DNA of 64,000 nt, from positions 21,190,317-21,254,316 of the forward strand of contig CM060202.1 of the NCBI GenBank assembly GCA_030562195.1, given 5' to 3'. Shown in pieces: positions 24,805 through 38,700 of this stretch. A program made the translations under genes and the position numbers. The DNA is from Nipponacmea schrenckii (lineage: Eukaryota; Mollusca; Gastropoda; Lottiidae). The notes under the pieces are model-generated. The model had not been told where the DNA came from, ran no database searches, and saw only the letters and a program-made list of their open reading frames with translations. Within the stretch, counting starts at the first letter, position 1. Each line of letters opens with the position of its first letter.

Positions 24805-25129
24805 CCTGTGCCAGTGTTTTTTTCGAGAATATCTGCCTTCACGTCGGCTTCCACTTCCCAATACCTGATAGATTTAGAGATCTGTCAAATCTTGAAAATA
24901 ACACTTTAAAAATATAAACATTTTTTGAACTAGCTCAGCTAAGTTTCTGTATTCCTTCAAACGAAAAAGTCTTCAAGTTAACCCAATCCTCTACCTTCTA
25001 CCAAGAGACTAATTTCATTAAGAGAGCGTTTTTGAATATTCCCTTTGGTGGTCTCTGAAGACAGGTTCTACTGTAAATTGTTTTCGAGACAAGTTAACAA
25101 AAACTTATCTTTAAAGAATTGGAGAAGTT

Positions 25130-25250
25130 TTCTAAAAATTTGTTTAGGAGATGCTGATAACATCAATTTTCACCATTATCAGTTTTTAAACAGACATTTG
25201 TGGTTCCTGCAATTCCCCTTTAACTAAACGTTTTATGTGATATAGCATAT
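25130..25250 (+). repeat. Fragment of a dispersed inverted-repeat element
   Basis: GAGATGCTGATAACATCAAT, then GTGGTTCCTGCAATTCC, share order and wording with 58085-58200 and 44455-44590. It lies in the 3' UTR of the OCIAD1-like gene. Confidence 0.45.
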
Positions 25251-25408
25251 TTGAGGATTAGTGATGTCATCAAACACTTTTTGTGTAATTGGAGGAACCA
25301 CATTACTGTTATTCGCAAGGTAATTCCTGGAAAATTGATTTTTCATGTAAATTTATGAATGAATGCGTGAATTAAAACATTACGGAAATTGTTATTTTTT
25401 TTAAAAGT

Positions 25409-25414
25409 AATAAA
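25409..25414 (+). terminator. Candidate AATAAA polyA signal of the OCIAD1-like gene
   Basis: Canonical AATAAA about 605 bp after the stop codon, followed by T/G-rich sequence (GTGGTTTTGTTTTGG). It would give a 3' UTR of about 0.6 kb. Confidence 0.6.
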
Positions 25415-25504
25415 TGTGGTTTTGTTTTGGACTTGTAACTATATAACACCTCTCAGTGAACTAAAAATACTAAGTCTAACATTATCAGCCTAATGGACTT
25501 AAAA

Positions 25505-25775
25505 CTGGGTATCAGCTAGTAGGGAGCTTGCTCGATAACCTGAGGGCCCAGACCTTGGGATCTTTCAAACTGGTCTCCCCTCGTCAGTGATGCAGGTTGG
25601 AGTGACTGACATGGAAAGTGTCTAGTCGTTAAGATTGTACAATAAACCAAGGCTCTGTGAGATACAAAAGATACTTTAACTGTTGGAAAAACGTCTCCAC
25701 TTTTACTACCTTATATTATATTAGCCCAAAAGGTTCAAAACATAGGACGTAAAACTTCATTTCTGAAAGCGATAT
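25505..25775 (+). repeat. SINE copy, diverged
   Basis: tRNA-like head remnant (GGGAGCTTGCTCGATAACCT), then the body CGTCAGTGATGCAGGT and ACAATAAACCAAGGCTCTGT, and a tail piece ATAGGACGTAAAACTTCATT. Order and orientation match the copies at 56840 and 62598. Confidence 0.75.
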
Positions 25776-25972
25776 ACTGATGAGGGTGATTTGAAAGTAA
25801 CAAGTTACTGTGAAATGAACCAAAAATTGAGTTTTTTTGAATCGACTCCATGGCCATTGTTCACGATTTTCAGGAGCAAATCATGTCTGGACTATAATAA
25901 AGTTTAGAAATGCACGAAAATCGCATAATATTTTCAAATTTACTCTACTAGATAACTGTATTTTCTATAAAG

Positions 25973-26036
25973 AAGCCCCGTCTTCATTAGCCCATAGGGT
26001 GCAGAAGAGTAGGACGTAAAACTTCTTTCATTATTT
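25973..26036 (+). repeat. SINE 3' tail
   Basis: CCGTCTTCATTAGCCCATAG followed by GTGCAGAAGAGTAGGACGTA is the 3' end of the family. The preceding about 200 bp is AT-rich and unrecognised. Confidence 0.75.
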
Positions 26037-26045
26037 TAACCTTCA

Positions 26046-27246
26046 AACATAAGACCCATTGATTTAAAGCCTCAAGACCCATTGATTAAAAACCCCAGGA
26101 CCCATTGATTTAAAGACCCAAGACCCATTGATTTAAAACCTCATGACCCATTGATTTAAAGCCTCAAAACTCATTGATTTAAAGCCTCAAGACCCTTTGA
26201 TTTAAAGCCCCAAGACTCATTGATTTAAAGCCTCAAAACCCATTGTTTTCAAGCCTCAAGACCCATTGATTTCAAGCCTCAAAACCCATTGATTTCAAGC
26301 CTCAAGACCCATTGATTAAAAGCCCCAAGACCCATTGATGTAAAGCCTCAAGACCCATTGATTTAAAGCCTCAAAACCCATTGATTTAAAGCCTCAAGAC
26401 CCATTGATTTAAAGCCTCAAAACTCATTGATTTAAAGCCTCAAGACCCTTTGATTTAAAGCCTCAAGACTCATTGATTTAAAGCCTCAAGACCCATTGAT
26501 TTCAAGCCTCAAGACCCATTGTTTTCAAGCCTCAAGACCCATTGATTTCAAGCCTCAAGACCCATTGATTTAAAGCCTCAAAGCCCATTGATTTAAAACC
26601 TCAAGACCCATTGATTTAAAGCCTCAAGACCCATTGATTTAAAGCCTCAAGACCCATTGATTTAAAGCCTCAAGACCCATTGATTAAAAACCTCAAGACC
26701 CATTGATTAAAAGCCTCAAGACCCATTGATTAAAAGCCTCAAGACCCATTGATTAAAAGTCCAAGACCCATTGATTTAAAGCCTCAAGAAACATTGATTT
26801 AAAGCCTCAAGACCCGTTGATTTCAAGCCTCAAGACCCATTGATTTCAAGCCTCAAGACCCATTGATTTCAAGCCTCAAGACCCATTGATTAAAAGCCTC
26901 AAGACCCATTGATTTAAACCCTCAAAGCCCATTGATTTAAAACCTCAAGACCCATTGATTTAAAGCCTCAAGACCCATTGATTTAAAGCCTCAAGACCAA
27001 TTGATTAAAAGCCTCAAGACCCATTGATTTCAAGCCTCAAGACCCATTGATTAAAAACCTCAAGACCCATTGATTAAAAGCCTCAAGACCCATTGATTTA
27101 AAGCCTCAAGACCCATTGATTAAAAGCCTCAAGACCCATTGATTTAAAGCCTCAAGACCCATTGATTAAAAGCCTCAAGACCCATTGATTTAAAGCCTCA
27201 AGACCCATTGATTTAAAGCCTCAAGACCCATTGATTTAAAGCCTCA
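26046..27246 (+). repeat. 23-bp minisatellite
   Basis: About 52 units of CCTCAAGACCCATTGATTTA plus AAG with frequent single-base variants and a few larger composite blocks. It lies between the OCIAD1-like gene and the oppositely oriented Ig gene. Confidence 0.95.
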
Positions 27247-29709
27247 AATTTAATACTGATAAACTTACCTATAAAATTCCAGTTTCTATGATGAAGGTAC
27301 GATTATTTGAATAGACATAGCTGTAGCGCTTGTAAGTACCAATGGAGGCCAGACTTGGTAATGATCTAGTTACTTGGTTAAAAATTAACCAAGGCTAACA
27401 TGTAATTCTGCAATCTTTGAATAATTTCCCTCACTGCACACAGAAAAGAAGACATTTTTAATTTATTTTACAATGATAATAAAATATATTACATTAATGA
27501 ATATTAGGTATTGTTAACAATATATTGTCAAGCAAAGCAGATTTTCATATAACACATTTTTTTACACATACAAAATTATCCACATACAAAACTAAACACA
27601 CAAACAAACATGTTTTGCTTAAATGCTTTGGAAAGTTAAATCAAGGCTTCTGTCCTGACGACGGTTTCATGTCCGATACTCAAAGGCTGATCCAGTACGG
27701 CTTGTTTTACAGCTTCACTCGTTCGTTACATCCACATATACATACGACTTAACATATTGAAATCGTGACAAGGCTCAGTAGGAAATTAGTTGTGGTCTGA
27801 GTTGAACATTAGCCGGACAGAGTAGCGTCCCATTTATAGCCTACAAAAGCCTGCGAGTTAAATTTACAAATGATGGTGGAATAAAAGACTTGGTGATTTC
27901 TGTTTCTGATAACCTGCTTTACAACTAGGGTGTTTAAAAAAAATGAAGGATGGGAGGGGGCTCAAAAAAGATACATAGGCCCGAACGGAAATTTATTAAA
28001 GTTTCGCTAGGAAAAAGGGGGAGGGGGGTCCATCATCTAAATACGCCACTGTTTATAATAACATTTTAAAGTAACATCTCAAACGTCGTGATAGGAATAT
28101 ATAGTGAATGTATATGAAGGTGATTGGGACAATATACAACATACAATAAACCAAAATAGTGCATCATATACATAATATAAAAACGGTAAATATATCGCTT
28201 ATCATCATTCAAATTCAACATTCAACTGCAATACAATAAAAATGCAAGGAAGGATTTTTATGCCGTTATTACTCCCAGCATGCTTTTTTTTATAAATCTT
28301 AGGGTATTTGTTCGGATGTAAAACTCCATTAAATTGTAATTCAGTTACTACTGTTGACGTTACTATGGCGACTATAATTTGTGAAGCAACTAATTAATCG
28401 GTTATTTCGCTTAAAGTGAAATATCTCCATCTTAGACGATGTATAATATAATATTAATCATATCTGTTTAATGTGTAAAACGACAATATAAAACTTATAT
28501 ACATAAAGCCTTCATATAACACAGTGAGGGCAATATAGTCACAGCTTTATAGAACCTTGATCAATGGTAAAAAGTTTTACAACGTTTCGACGTATTCCAT
28601 AATGTTGTGTTTATCTAGACGGGGTTTTAGGAAACAGCGATCATTGATTAACAGTTTTATACAACGTTTCGACGTGTTCCATAAAAAACGTGCTTATCCA
28701 GACGAGGCTTTATGGAACAACAATCATTGATTAAAAGTTATACAACGTTTCGATGTGTTCCATACAGCCGTATCTATATACGTGTATCAACATACATACT
28801 TCACATGTATGACGTGAATCTTAAGAAATTCCTAACAACACTAAGTTCGCAATTAGCCTACATACATAGTTCATCCAATCATATTGCTCCATTCAGTTTT
28901 ACTTCTAGGCAAAACGGATATAAACCGCAAAATAATATTACAGTCGAACGGTTTACCGTAAAAGTGACGCTAACTTTCGGCAATCATCGGTAGTTTCCGT
29001 GAATCTATTGCGTTAGACTCTTTGTATACAGATTCAGCTTCGCGAAAACTGATGAGAATTACGATTTACAGCCAATCATTGGCTTTCAAAGAAGACCAAC
29101 TTACAAAGTTCAAACGTAATGAAACACGACTTCAAGAAAAAGTTATTCAGATCTACAATGAGTGAAAATGGCGATATATGAAGAACTAGACTGGTATGTT
29201 AAAGCGTCAACCACTCAACCGAAAATAAATTAGAGCCCAGACGACATTGCCAATATTACACAGTTAAACTACAGTAAAGATGCGATTATTCAGGCGGGCA
29301 GCGGGACCACACCCTAAAAAAATTGACTTTAAATTGAATAAGTATTAGAAGTGTTTCTGAAGAAGGCATTTAGATGAATGGTTAGATGACAGAACAATAG
29401 TACATATATTTCAAATATTCTAAGTTAGGTAAAAGGTTTTTGAACAAAGAAAATAAAAAAAAAAGTTGAAAATAGACGATAGATACGATGTACGATGAGG
29501 GGTTATCAATACAGTCGAGAATAATCTAGATGAGTCTTGTCCGAAATGTGTCTCGTGTGTTTTGCACCGATTATCCCGTATCGTACAACGCATCTGAAAC
29601 AGTAGGCCCTATCCGTCTATTCGCGGTTTAATCAGTATTATTAGCAATGTGATCTGTAAATCGTGTTTTAGTGTAGGCTATTGGGTGTTTAACGAAGATG
29701 GAATAATGA
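27247..29709. other. Repeat-poor gap, possibly part of the Ig gene 3' UTR
   Basis: No exon or long conserved frame is visible. On the - strand, ATTAAA at 29632-29627 (78 nt past the Ig gene stop) and AATAAA at 27997-27992 are candidate polyA signals. A three-copy repeat lies at 28555-28760, and AGTGTTTCTGAAGAAGGCAT near 29355 is a dispersed motif seen again near 47785. Confidence 0.5.
28555..28765 (+). repeat. Three diverged copies of an about 85-bp repeat
   Basis: Each copy has TACAACGTTTCGACGT, TTCCATAA and CAGACGRGGYTTTAKGRAAC, followed by ATCATTGATTAA. Confidence 0.75.
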
Positions 29710-32700
29710 CTAGAGCCTATGATACAATAATGGTATTGATAATATTATAAAACTACACATTGTCGACGTTGCGCTGTTTCCCGAGTCATTGATAACAGGA
29801 TCTGAAAATAGAAATACAAATACAGTTTATTTACATTCAGTATAGGATAAACTGCGAAAATGCGCCTATTATTTTGACCTATTTACAGGTAGAGGTCGTT
29901 AGGCGCCCTAGATAACACACGTGCACTATTTACGTATTTATATCCTGATATTACACTAATATAATAGTGTTATTTATGTTGAATCCTTCATAAACGATTG
30001 ATTTAGAAACTTATGACCGTTATACTTATTCGCAAACTTACGCCTCCGGTGATTGTTATAGCGTTTTCCTTAAATAGAGTTACGTCCCTTCACATGTTCT
30101 TCTCAAGAATCACATGTATTTATCAAATTCGTTCTCCACATTTCTCTGAGGAAATAACGACGACAAGAGTTCGCCAAGCCCCAGTTTAGTATCACTTTTT
30201 ACCCGAAAAAGGTCTCCCCTGTCGGTCAGTGTATCTCACCAGACCACTCATTTTTTAGAATATATAACAAATCATACCGGTGTCGAACGATCAATGCAGA
30301 ATACATGGACTTCCGCATTTGTGACTTTCGGTATTCCCCCACCCCACATCCCCAAGATTGCCCCCAGGCTTCTGGGGTATACTGATGGGTAGACGTTACC
30401 TTTATTTTCGGAAATACAAACAGTACCATCACAGTCCGACTCGGTTTCGGGGGCTGCCGTGGTTGGAATTTCTGAAAGTAGTAAATCAGAGAAGCATTTT
30501 TCTCACGCATTAAACACGTCATATCCGGTTTGTTCATTTTAAAAAGCAAATAAGCGATTGCGGGAAATATAAGTGCAAAATAAATCTGAAAAAGTCTGCC
30601 ATATTTTGGCTTAGACGTAGAATGAAGGGACATAACTCTTTCGGTGTAACTTTGTTAAACCAATATGTTCTGTTATCCATTTAAAAGTATTTGTTTGCTC
30701 TGGCCCTTCTTAATTGCTTACCGTACGAAGGTGTCCGCCATCATTATCCCAAGAAAGATATTGAAAATAGGGTTTAAAACTCCATTTTATTTGGCTACAA
30801 ACCTGCTAGCTCAACCTTGACCTCGTCATAAAATTTGGCCTCAGTGTGACGTCCTTGTAAGGCACACCTGTATTTCGACCCATCGGATTCGTCAGATACA
30901 AAAATATCAATGGTCGAACTTTCTTCTTTTTCACAAGTTGTAATATCCGTGACGGTACTCCTGCCTTGATCATCCAGTCTCTCGAACACATTGGAATCTT
31001 TAGTCTTGCGTAACCAGACTATATTAGCAGAGGGAAAGCCGATCTCCGCCTTGCAGGTTAATTCAAACGTCGAGTTTCTTTCAATCACAAGTTTATCGTA
31101 TTCAATTATCGGTGTTTTTGGCAAGGCTGAAAAAAGCAAAAGCAACTAAATTATGTAACATCGTTATTTGCAGGGCGAGAAAGCCAACTGAAATACCCAA
31201 AGCGAAATTTAGGGCACGCTATGCCTAATCAAAGTAATTTGAAACCATTGAATCAAGGAGAAAAAGTGAATCGAAATAGCAAAAGCAACAATTAAGCACT
31301 TTGATATTAACTATGCTTCAAATGAATCGCTATGCAAGGCTAAAAAGGCGACCTAAATAATAGAGGACAATATACATGTACATCTAAAAAAAATACTTCT
31401 GACACAGATACCCTTCCATAGTTATAGAATAAAAACCGCAACTAATCTTTGTCATCTTCACAATTCTATTATGAACATTGAACTTATACCTTGACTGCAT
31501 TAAACACTTTTATTGTTTCATGAAATGGGGCGATTTGATTTGACAGTACGCTAGAGAATACAGCCAATCAGAACTATCGATAGAAAGGCTGTAAACATTA
31601 TGGCTTTTTATTCACAGATTGACGTCTGCTAAAAACGATTCTCACTTACATATTGCTTCGACTGTTACATCCTTTGTTTTCTCGGGGAAATTTCCAGTCA
31701 CTACACACGAATACTTTCCTCTGTCGGCACAATCTACATTTATAATTTTTAGACTGAACTCGGTCACCTCACCGTCTATGTTTATGATAGGCGAATAACG
31801 GAATCCATAAATGTTAGAAGCTTCCTTATTCCACTCAGGATGCTTAGTGTCAATAGGTAAGTTTACTAATTGTTTAACGGTACCATCCTCGGACGTTTTC
31901 TTCCAGGCTATGGCATACCACCGATATTGTCCGATCAGCTTACATTCCAGTCGTATAGTTCCACCTAACTCTGTAGATACGAAATCAGGAACCCTGAATT
32001 CACCTACAATAAAAAGATTCAGAAAACACTCAATAAAATAGGCTTACTAATACAATAATTGTATCACCCCAACCCACCCCGCTCTCTCCATTATGTATAA
32101 AATCTGATAATTAAATTGTATAAATTGTGTCCATGACGTCGTAACGTTATTGTACTTGATTCATTTCATGACGTCATTACTTGAAATTGTGGTGAGATAT
32201 GATTTGTGTTCATGACGTTATCGTATCCGATTGTGAACATAACGTCATGAAGTCACGGCATAAAACTGTGCTCATGACATCACCTAATAATTGAAATCAT
32301 TAAACTATATCGTCATCGTAATGTGCTTGGTGCTCCAAATCTTTAGAATACACATATGAGAAAATATTCCAACAAGGCCAATGCTTAACTTATTGTGTTG
32401 ATGATAGGATAAAAACTATGTAATTCTGTTAGGAATTAAGGCCTCGTGTGCTCACTGGCTTGTCAACGACATACTTGAAATGCAACATAACAATATAACA
32501 ATTGTCAACTTGATCCAGTGAGACTAACGGCTACACTAGTGTCAACATTTCATTGGGAAAATATCTGAAAATCACCGACAAAGGTACAGAGTATCGCTTG
32601 TTTTATTCATTTTCTAATGTTCTAACGGTCAGCTGAAAATGAGATTTTTGATCAGTTTTAGTCCAAAGTCCAATATTTGTAAAAGATCAAGTATACAATT

Positions 32701-35700
32701 ATAAGCATGTCGCTAAGCTATCAAACGGTCCGTTTTAGTAATAGTATAGATATCATAAGCCCCATTTACACTGCCAAATTCCGGATGAGTACGCTTCACT
32801 TCAAACATTCCAATTTTACTGCAGTGTGAGTTACACGACTCTACTTGAGTGTATTTCATTAAAAAATATATTTAAAGAGATAAATAGGCTTCTCAATTTT
32901 GCTTTCTCGGCCGATAAAATTTCACTTTAGTTTTCCGTATTACATCTCGGAAAAGAAATCCGACGTGGGAATCGTCTACAATTAATGAAAATTCTATTAC
33001 ATTACTGGATTGGAACTGTCAGACCATAAAGAGAATAATTAGATGAAGGCATCCCTTTAATGTGTATAATTGTTTGACGTATTAACCCCAACAAAGCCAT
33101 TATACTTCCTATTTAATTTGTACATATGTTTGTATTTCTTAACCCCTTAAATACCAAATTGCACCTGAATCTTTAATGAAAATAAAACAAAAGTTAATCG
33201 GTGTGCCCTAGGGTAAGAATTTAACCCCATTGGCTCGGATAATGGCAACGGGGTTAATAGTCCATGTAATATTTATAATTGAAATATATCATTGTTAATT
33301 AATCCAAATATTTTTGGAAATCTCAGTTAAATTCAAGTATTATGTCCATCTAAAATTCACAGATCTAAAAACATGTTTCTGGTAAAGCTGGTCGACATCA
33401 GAATACACAAGATTTGACAGGTTAGGTGCCCTGGTGCAATAGTCAACCGAGTGTAATCTTCACAATGTCAAGCTATTAACTTATCTTGACATAGTGAAGA
33501 TGTATAAGATGAAGTTTGTAATAGCTTGACATTGTGAAGATGTATAACATGAAGATTGTAAAAGCTAGACATTGTGAATATAAGATATAGTTTGTAATTG
33601 CTTGACATTGTGAAGATGTATAAGATGAAGATTGTAATAGCTTGACATTGTGAAGATGTATAACATGAAGTTTGTAATAGCTTGACATTGTGAATATACG
33701 ATATAGTTTGTAATTGCTTGACATTGTGAAGATGTATAAGATGAAGATTGTAATAGCTTGACATTGTGAAGATGTATAACATGAAGTTTGTAATAGCTTG
33801 ACATTGTGAATATAAGATATAGTTTGTAATTGCTTGACATTGTGAAGATGTATAAGATGAAGATTGACATTGTGAAGATGTATAACATGAAGTTTGCAAT
33901 AGCTTGACATTGTGAATATAAGATATAGTTTGTAATAGCTTGACATTGTGAAAATTAGATATAGTTTGTAATAGCTTGACATTGTGAATATAAGATATAG
34001 TTTGTAATAGCTTGACATTATAAAGATGACCCAGTGAAAGTCAATAAATTCTAACAGTAAATAAAGCTGATGTTAGCAAAATCACAGACCGAAACTTCGA
34101 CCCAATTACAACGAATCAATTATAATGACAATGTAACTTTCCCTATTTGATTATTCATCAGATATATTTATGAAATAGGCAACATCATAAATATTGAAAC
34201 TTGTTGAATATTTGTCTAAAATATAATAACGTCCCCCTCCCCCACCCTCTACCCCCTCTTGTCCGATAGAACTAAATATAATAGAGATTGAACACTAATT
34301 CGATTTATATGTATCACCAGCATCCAGGGAAATTACAAGATGGGGGAAATTCCTTCCGCCAAAGATGTATATAAATACTCATATTTTCCAAAAACAATGA
34401 GACATGACCTCCTATGATCAAAGAACTAACAACCGTTGAAGGGTTCCAGACCGTGGTGGACAGACTACCAGCAGGTCACAGGGCCCTGCGCTGAGAAATC
34501 AAAAATACTTTTTAACTGTAAATACTGATTTTATAACAGTCACTTCTATGCGCTTGCTCAGTAGAAGAAGAAGGAAATTAAATGATCAGATCACTTGAAC
34601 AATGTCTAGTGTTATAACATGTCAATTCTGATCCAATTAGTTTTAGACCTGACCACACGGTGTCCACCTTGTTTATTTTTAATCAAAACCTCTCATTATC
34701 CCCTTACCTATAATATTTGATTAGTGTTTATCTCTCACCTTTTAAAACCAATCAGGTATATTATATATAGTCCATGTAACCAGCTTGAAACGTGTTGACT
34801 CTTATCTAGATCCCCCCACCCCACCTACTCGTAATAATTCATAAAAGAACCACTGATCATAAGCTTTTACCCAGGCTCCAAAAGATATTAAATTATCTTT
34901 TTCGATTCAGTTTATTTTTCTGTGGGTCATTCCATTGCCCTACCCTACGAGGTTGATAAGCCCATTTTGACCCATCCATACCTTGACACAAATTATAAAT
35001 TATTTGTTTAGTGAAGATTATATACCTAACTAAAACCCTATAACTGTACACCTATATCTGGTGTATATTGAATCAAGGAATAGTAATAGATATATCGGTA
35101 AGGTGTGTCACCCCTTAATATGATAAACTGAGGCCCTGAGTGCTACAGGCTGTGCACGTTAAAGATCCCTCGACAGTTAGAAATCGCAAAACTGTAGGCT
35201 AATGCCGCAGTCCTCATTGCAAACTGCATGGCGTTGCCCGTCTTCATTAGCCTATAAGGTGCAGAAAAGTAGGATGTAAAACTCCATTCATTTCATTTTC
35301 ATTTCTTAATGTAATAAATCTACGTACACTATATATAATGATAAAACTATAACACGTTTCCAAAACGTTTCGATCATCGCCACCATTTTCATTGGAATAA
35401 TATTACAAATAAAAACAACATTTACATCGTATGGATACATAACGTTACAAAAATATTTATATTATGATGTTCATTTGCCGCACAAGTTCCTTCCTTTTTC
35501 CTTTATTTGTTCCTTGTTTGTACAGGGTGTTAAGTCCATTGGGCTCTAAAGTATAATTATATATAAGCTTGTGCAATTATTCAAATCTTGGAATAATTAT
35601 CAAGTCACTACATTTGGTGGTTATTACCTTTGAACAGATATTCAGCTTATACTGTCATCAAAATACTTTACAGTGGTTGAAAAGATCGTTTTAAATTGTT

Positions 35701-38700
35701 TAATTGCTTGTACGATAGGTATTGCTCAATTCGTTATACCGGTGCATTAAATAAAACGTTGTCAAGTGTCGATTTACACTCTTTTATTCTTTAAGAAATG
35801 TGATCCTTGAATAAAAAAAGACGGGTAGACAAGTGTATGTTTTGTTAGAAAAAAAATACATGATCTCAAATATCGTTTTCATTTTAAAAGGGATTCTATT
35901 CTCATAGATTTTCAATATAATAGCAATTGGAATATAATCTAACAGTTACTATTCGTGAAATACACGACCCAGAACCAGTTATTCTACTCACATAATATGT
36001 GATATTATCCTACCAACCCTGTTAATAATGTGATATTGTGGTACTAACTCCTTATTGTGTTAAATTTGTCGACAACCAAATCTAATGCAGTAGGGAGCAC
36101 AATGTGATTTAATAAGAGCAGAATCAAAAGTCCAATCTTCTCTATGAGCCTTATTCTCAAATGATTTTTGCGGTAGGACGTCCTAGAAACAGTGTTAGAA
36201 GATAAGACCCTAGGATATCCTAGAAACAGTGTTAGAAGTTAAGAACCTAGGATATCCTAGAAACAGTGTTAGAATTTAAGACCCTAGGATATCCTAGAAA
36301 CAGTGTTAGAAGTTAAGACCCTAGGATATCCAAGAAACAGTGTTAGAAGATAAGACCCCAGGATATCCGTGTCCTAAGATCGTTGCGAGATTATGCGGTC
36401 AGGTCTGACTATTCAGTGGCAACTACGTGCCAATTTTAAAGGTCGTTTTAAAAAGCAACGAAAAGATATGATCTAAATAGCGAACCTTACTTCATACCTG
36501 TTTTTGAATATAACTGTTATAGTCTGATTACTCGTGCAAAGCAGATGGTTTAAATTAAGCTTAGTCACATTGAAAAGTGAATATTTAGATGACTATACAG
36601 ATAGCTAAAATTGAACTCTATCAGCTGGTAAAGTAAATATTTAGATGACTATACAAATAGCAGTTATTGAACTCTATAAGCTGGTAAAGTAAATATTTAG
36701 ACGACTACTAGTATACAGATAGCTGAAATAGAGCTCTATCAGCTGGTAAAGTAAATATTTAGATGACTATACAAATAGCTAAAATAGAGCTCTATCAGCT
36801 GGTAAAGTAAATATTTAGGTGACTATACAAATAGCTAAAATTGAGCTCTATCAGTTGGTAAAGTAAATATTTAGATGACTATACAGATAGCTGAAATAGA
36901 GTTCTATCAGCTGGTAAAGTAAATATTTAGATGACTATACAGATAGCTGAAATTGAGCTCTATCAGATGGTAAAGAGAATATTTAGTTGACTTAAAAAGG
37001 TAGCTAAAATTGAGCTTTATCAGCTGGTAAAGTAAATATTTAGATGACTATACAGATTGCTGAAATTGAGCTTTATCAGCTGGTAAAGTAAATATTTAGA
37101 TGACTATACATATAGCTGAAATAGAGTTCTATCAGCTGGTAAAGTAAATATTTAGATGACTATACAGATAGCTGAAATTGAGCTTTATCAGCTGGTAAAG
37201 TAAACATTTAGATGACTATACAGATAGCTGAAATAGAGCTTCATCCGGTGGTGAAGTAAATATTTAGATAACTATACAGATAACTGAAATTGTGTTCTAT
37301 CAGATGGTAAAGTAAATATTTAGATGACTATACAGATACCTAAAATAGAGCTCTATCAGATGGTAAAGAGAATATTAAGATGACTATACAGATACCTAAA
37401 ATAGAGCTCTATCAGATGGTAAAGAGAATATTAAGATGACTATTTCAAATACCCATGCAAATGACCGCTGTGCTATACAACCTCCGAAAAAGATGAATGT
37501 ATATCATTAAAGGTGTATCGTTATGTTGTGAAATATACCCTGTTCCGTTAAAAGAGACAAATTACATACATAGGTTAAGACATTTGTAAAATTATTCATA
37601 GCGTGACAAAAAACATCATCAAATTACGTTGGTAAAATAAACAAATCTTTTATAAATGGGACTGATATCACTACATCTTCACAATGTCTAACTATCGCGA
37701 AGTTCATACTTATACCTTGATTACTATAGCCACCTTTCTTGTATCACATCTTTATAATGTCAAGTTATGACCAACTGCATAATACCTTGATCGTAATAGC
37801 GTCCTTTCTAGGGGGTTCACATACCAAGCCATCTACATATGTCGACATTCAGTTACTAGCTCAACGTTTTTCAAAAGGTTTCAGGGTACGAGAGAAAAAT
37901 ATTGTAAAATGAAAGTGTGTTAATATTTAAAATCTGTAACAGGACAATGTATCAAGAGTGGTGTCCATTTGGCCTGCATGTATTCGACTGAGAAATTTCT
38001 TTCCAATATTTCAATATATATAAAACAGGCAACTCAGTGAGCGATTTTGATTGACAAGATAATGAGGCCGCTGGGGGATGAAATAAAGAAATAAGGGGAG
38101 AGGTCAACTCGTGAGAGATGACCGGTGGTCAGTCTGTTAGGGATTAGTCACAGGGAGCCTGTTGAGGATTAATAGAGATTACAGCCAAGCTTTTAACTCC
38201 AGGGGAGATTTCTTTATGAAAGTTAAAGGATGAAATCGCAGCTTTGTGAAATCCTAAACCAATTTTGATGAGTAAAAGGGCAAAATACAACAATAAAACC
38301 TCTATAATTTAAAACGTATAAATCTCCCGTCCAGTCAACCCCCCCTTTTAAAGAGATTGTATAGAGGCGTTCTGAATATTTTACTAGTGTATCGGGGACA
38401 CTGATAACATAGATATACGCCATTTAAACTTTATGACGTAGCTATTGTAATGTCATGGTGACGTCATGTACAATACAGTTATTTTATAATTACATTGACG
38501 TCATATACAGTAAAGTTATTTATAATTAAAGTGACGTCATATACAGTAAAGTTATTTATAATTATAATGACGTCATATATGCATCTATAATTACAGGAAC
38601 CACTGGCTGAAATTTGGATTCGTGCAAATAGAAGCCTCGAATAAATGGCCTGGATACACAAAAAAAAAAAAAAAAAAAAAATTTAGGCAACCCTTTTACA

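Noticed and set aside
30226..30633. 135-codon - strand frame as the Ig protein's transmembrane exon
   Set aside because: The frame does not match the phase of the preceding Ig exon. The phase-1 exon 30471-30400 followed by 29801-29710 continues the protein properly and ends in a GPI-type signal.
33468..34018. Overlapping - strand frames of 107-180 codons
   Set aside because: Several frames of the same 40-bp array are open at once, which is a property of the repeat and not of coding selection. The same applies to 50829-51394.
334..37440. CRISPR array
   Set aside because: Repeats are directly adjacent without unique spacers and the sequence is plainly eukaryotic.
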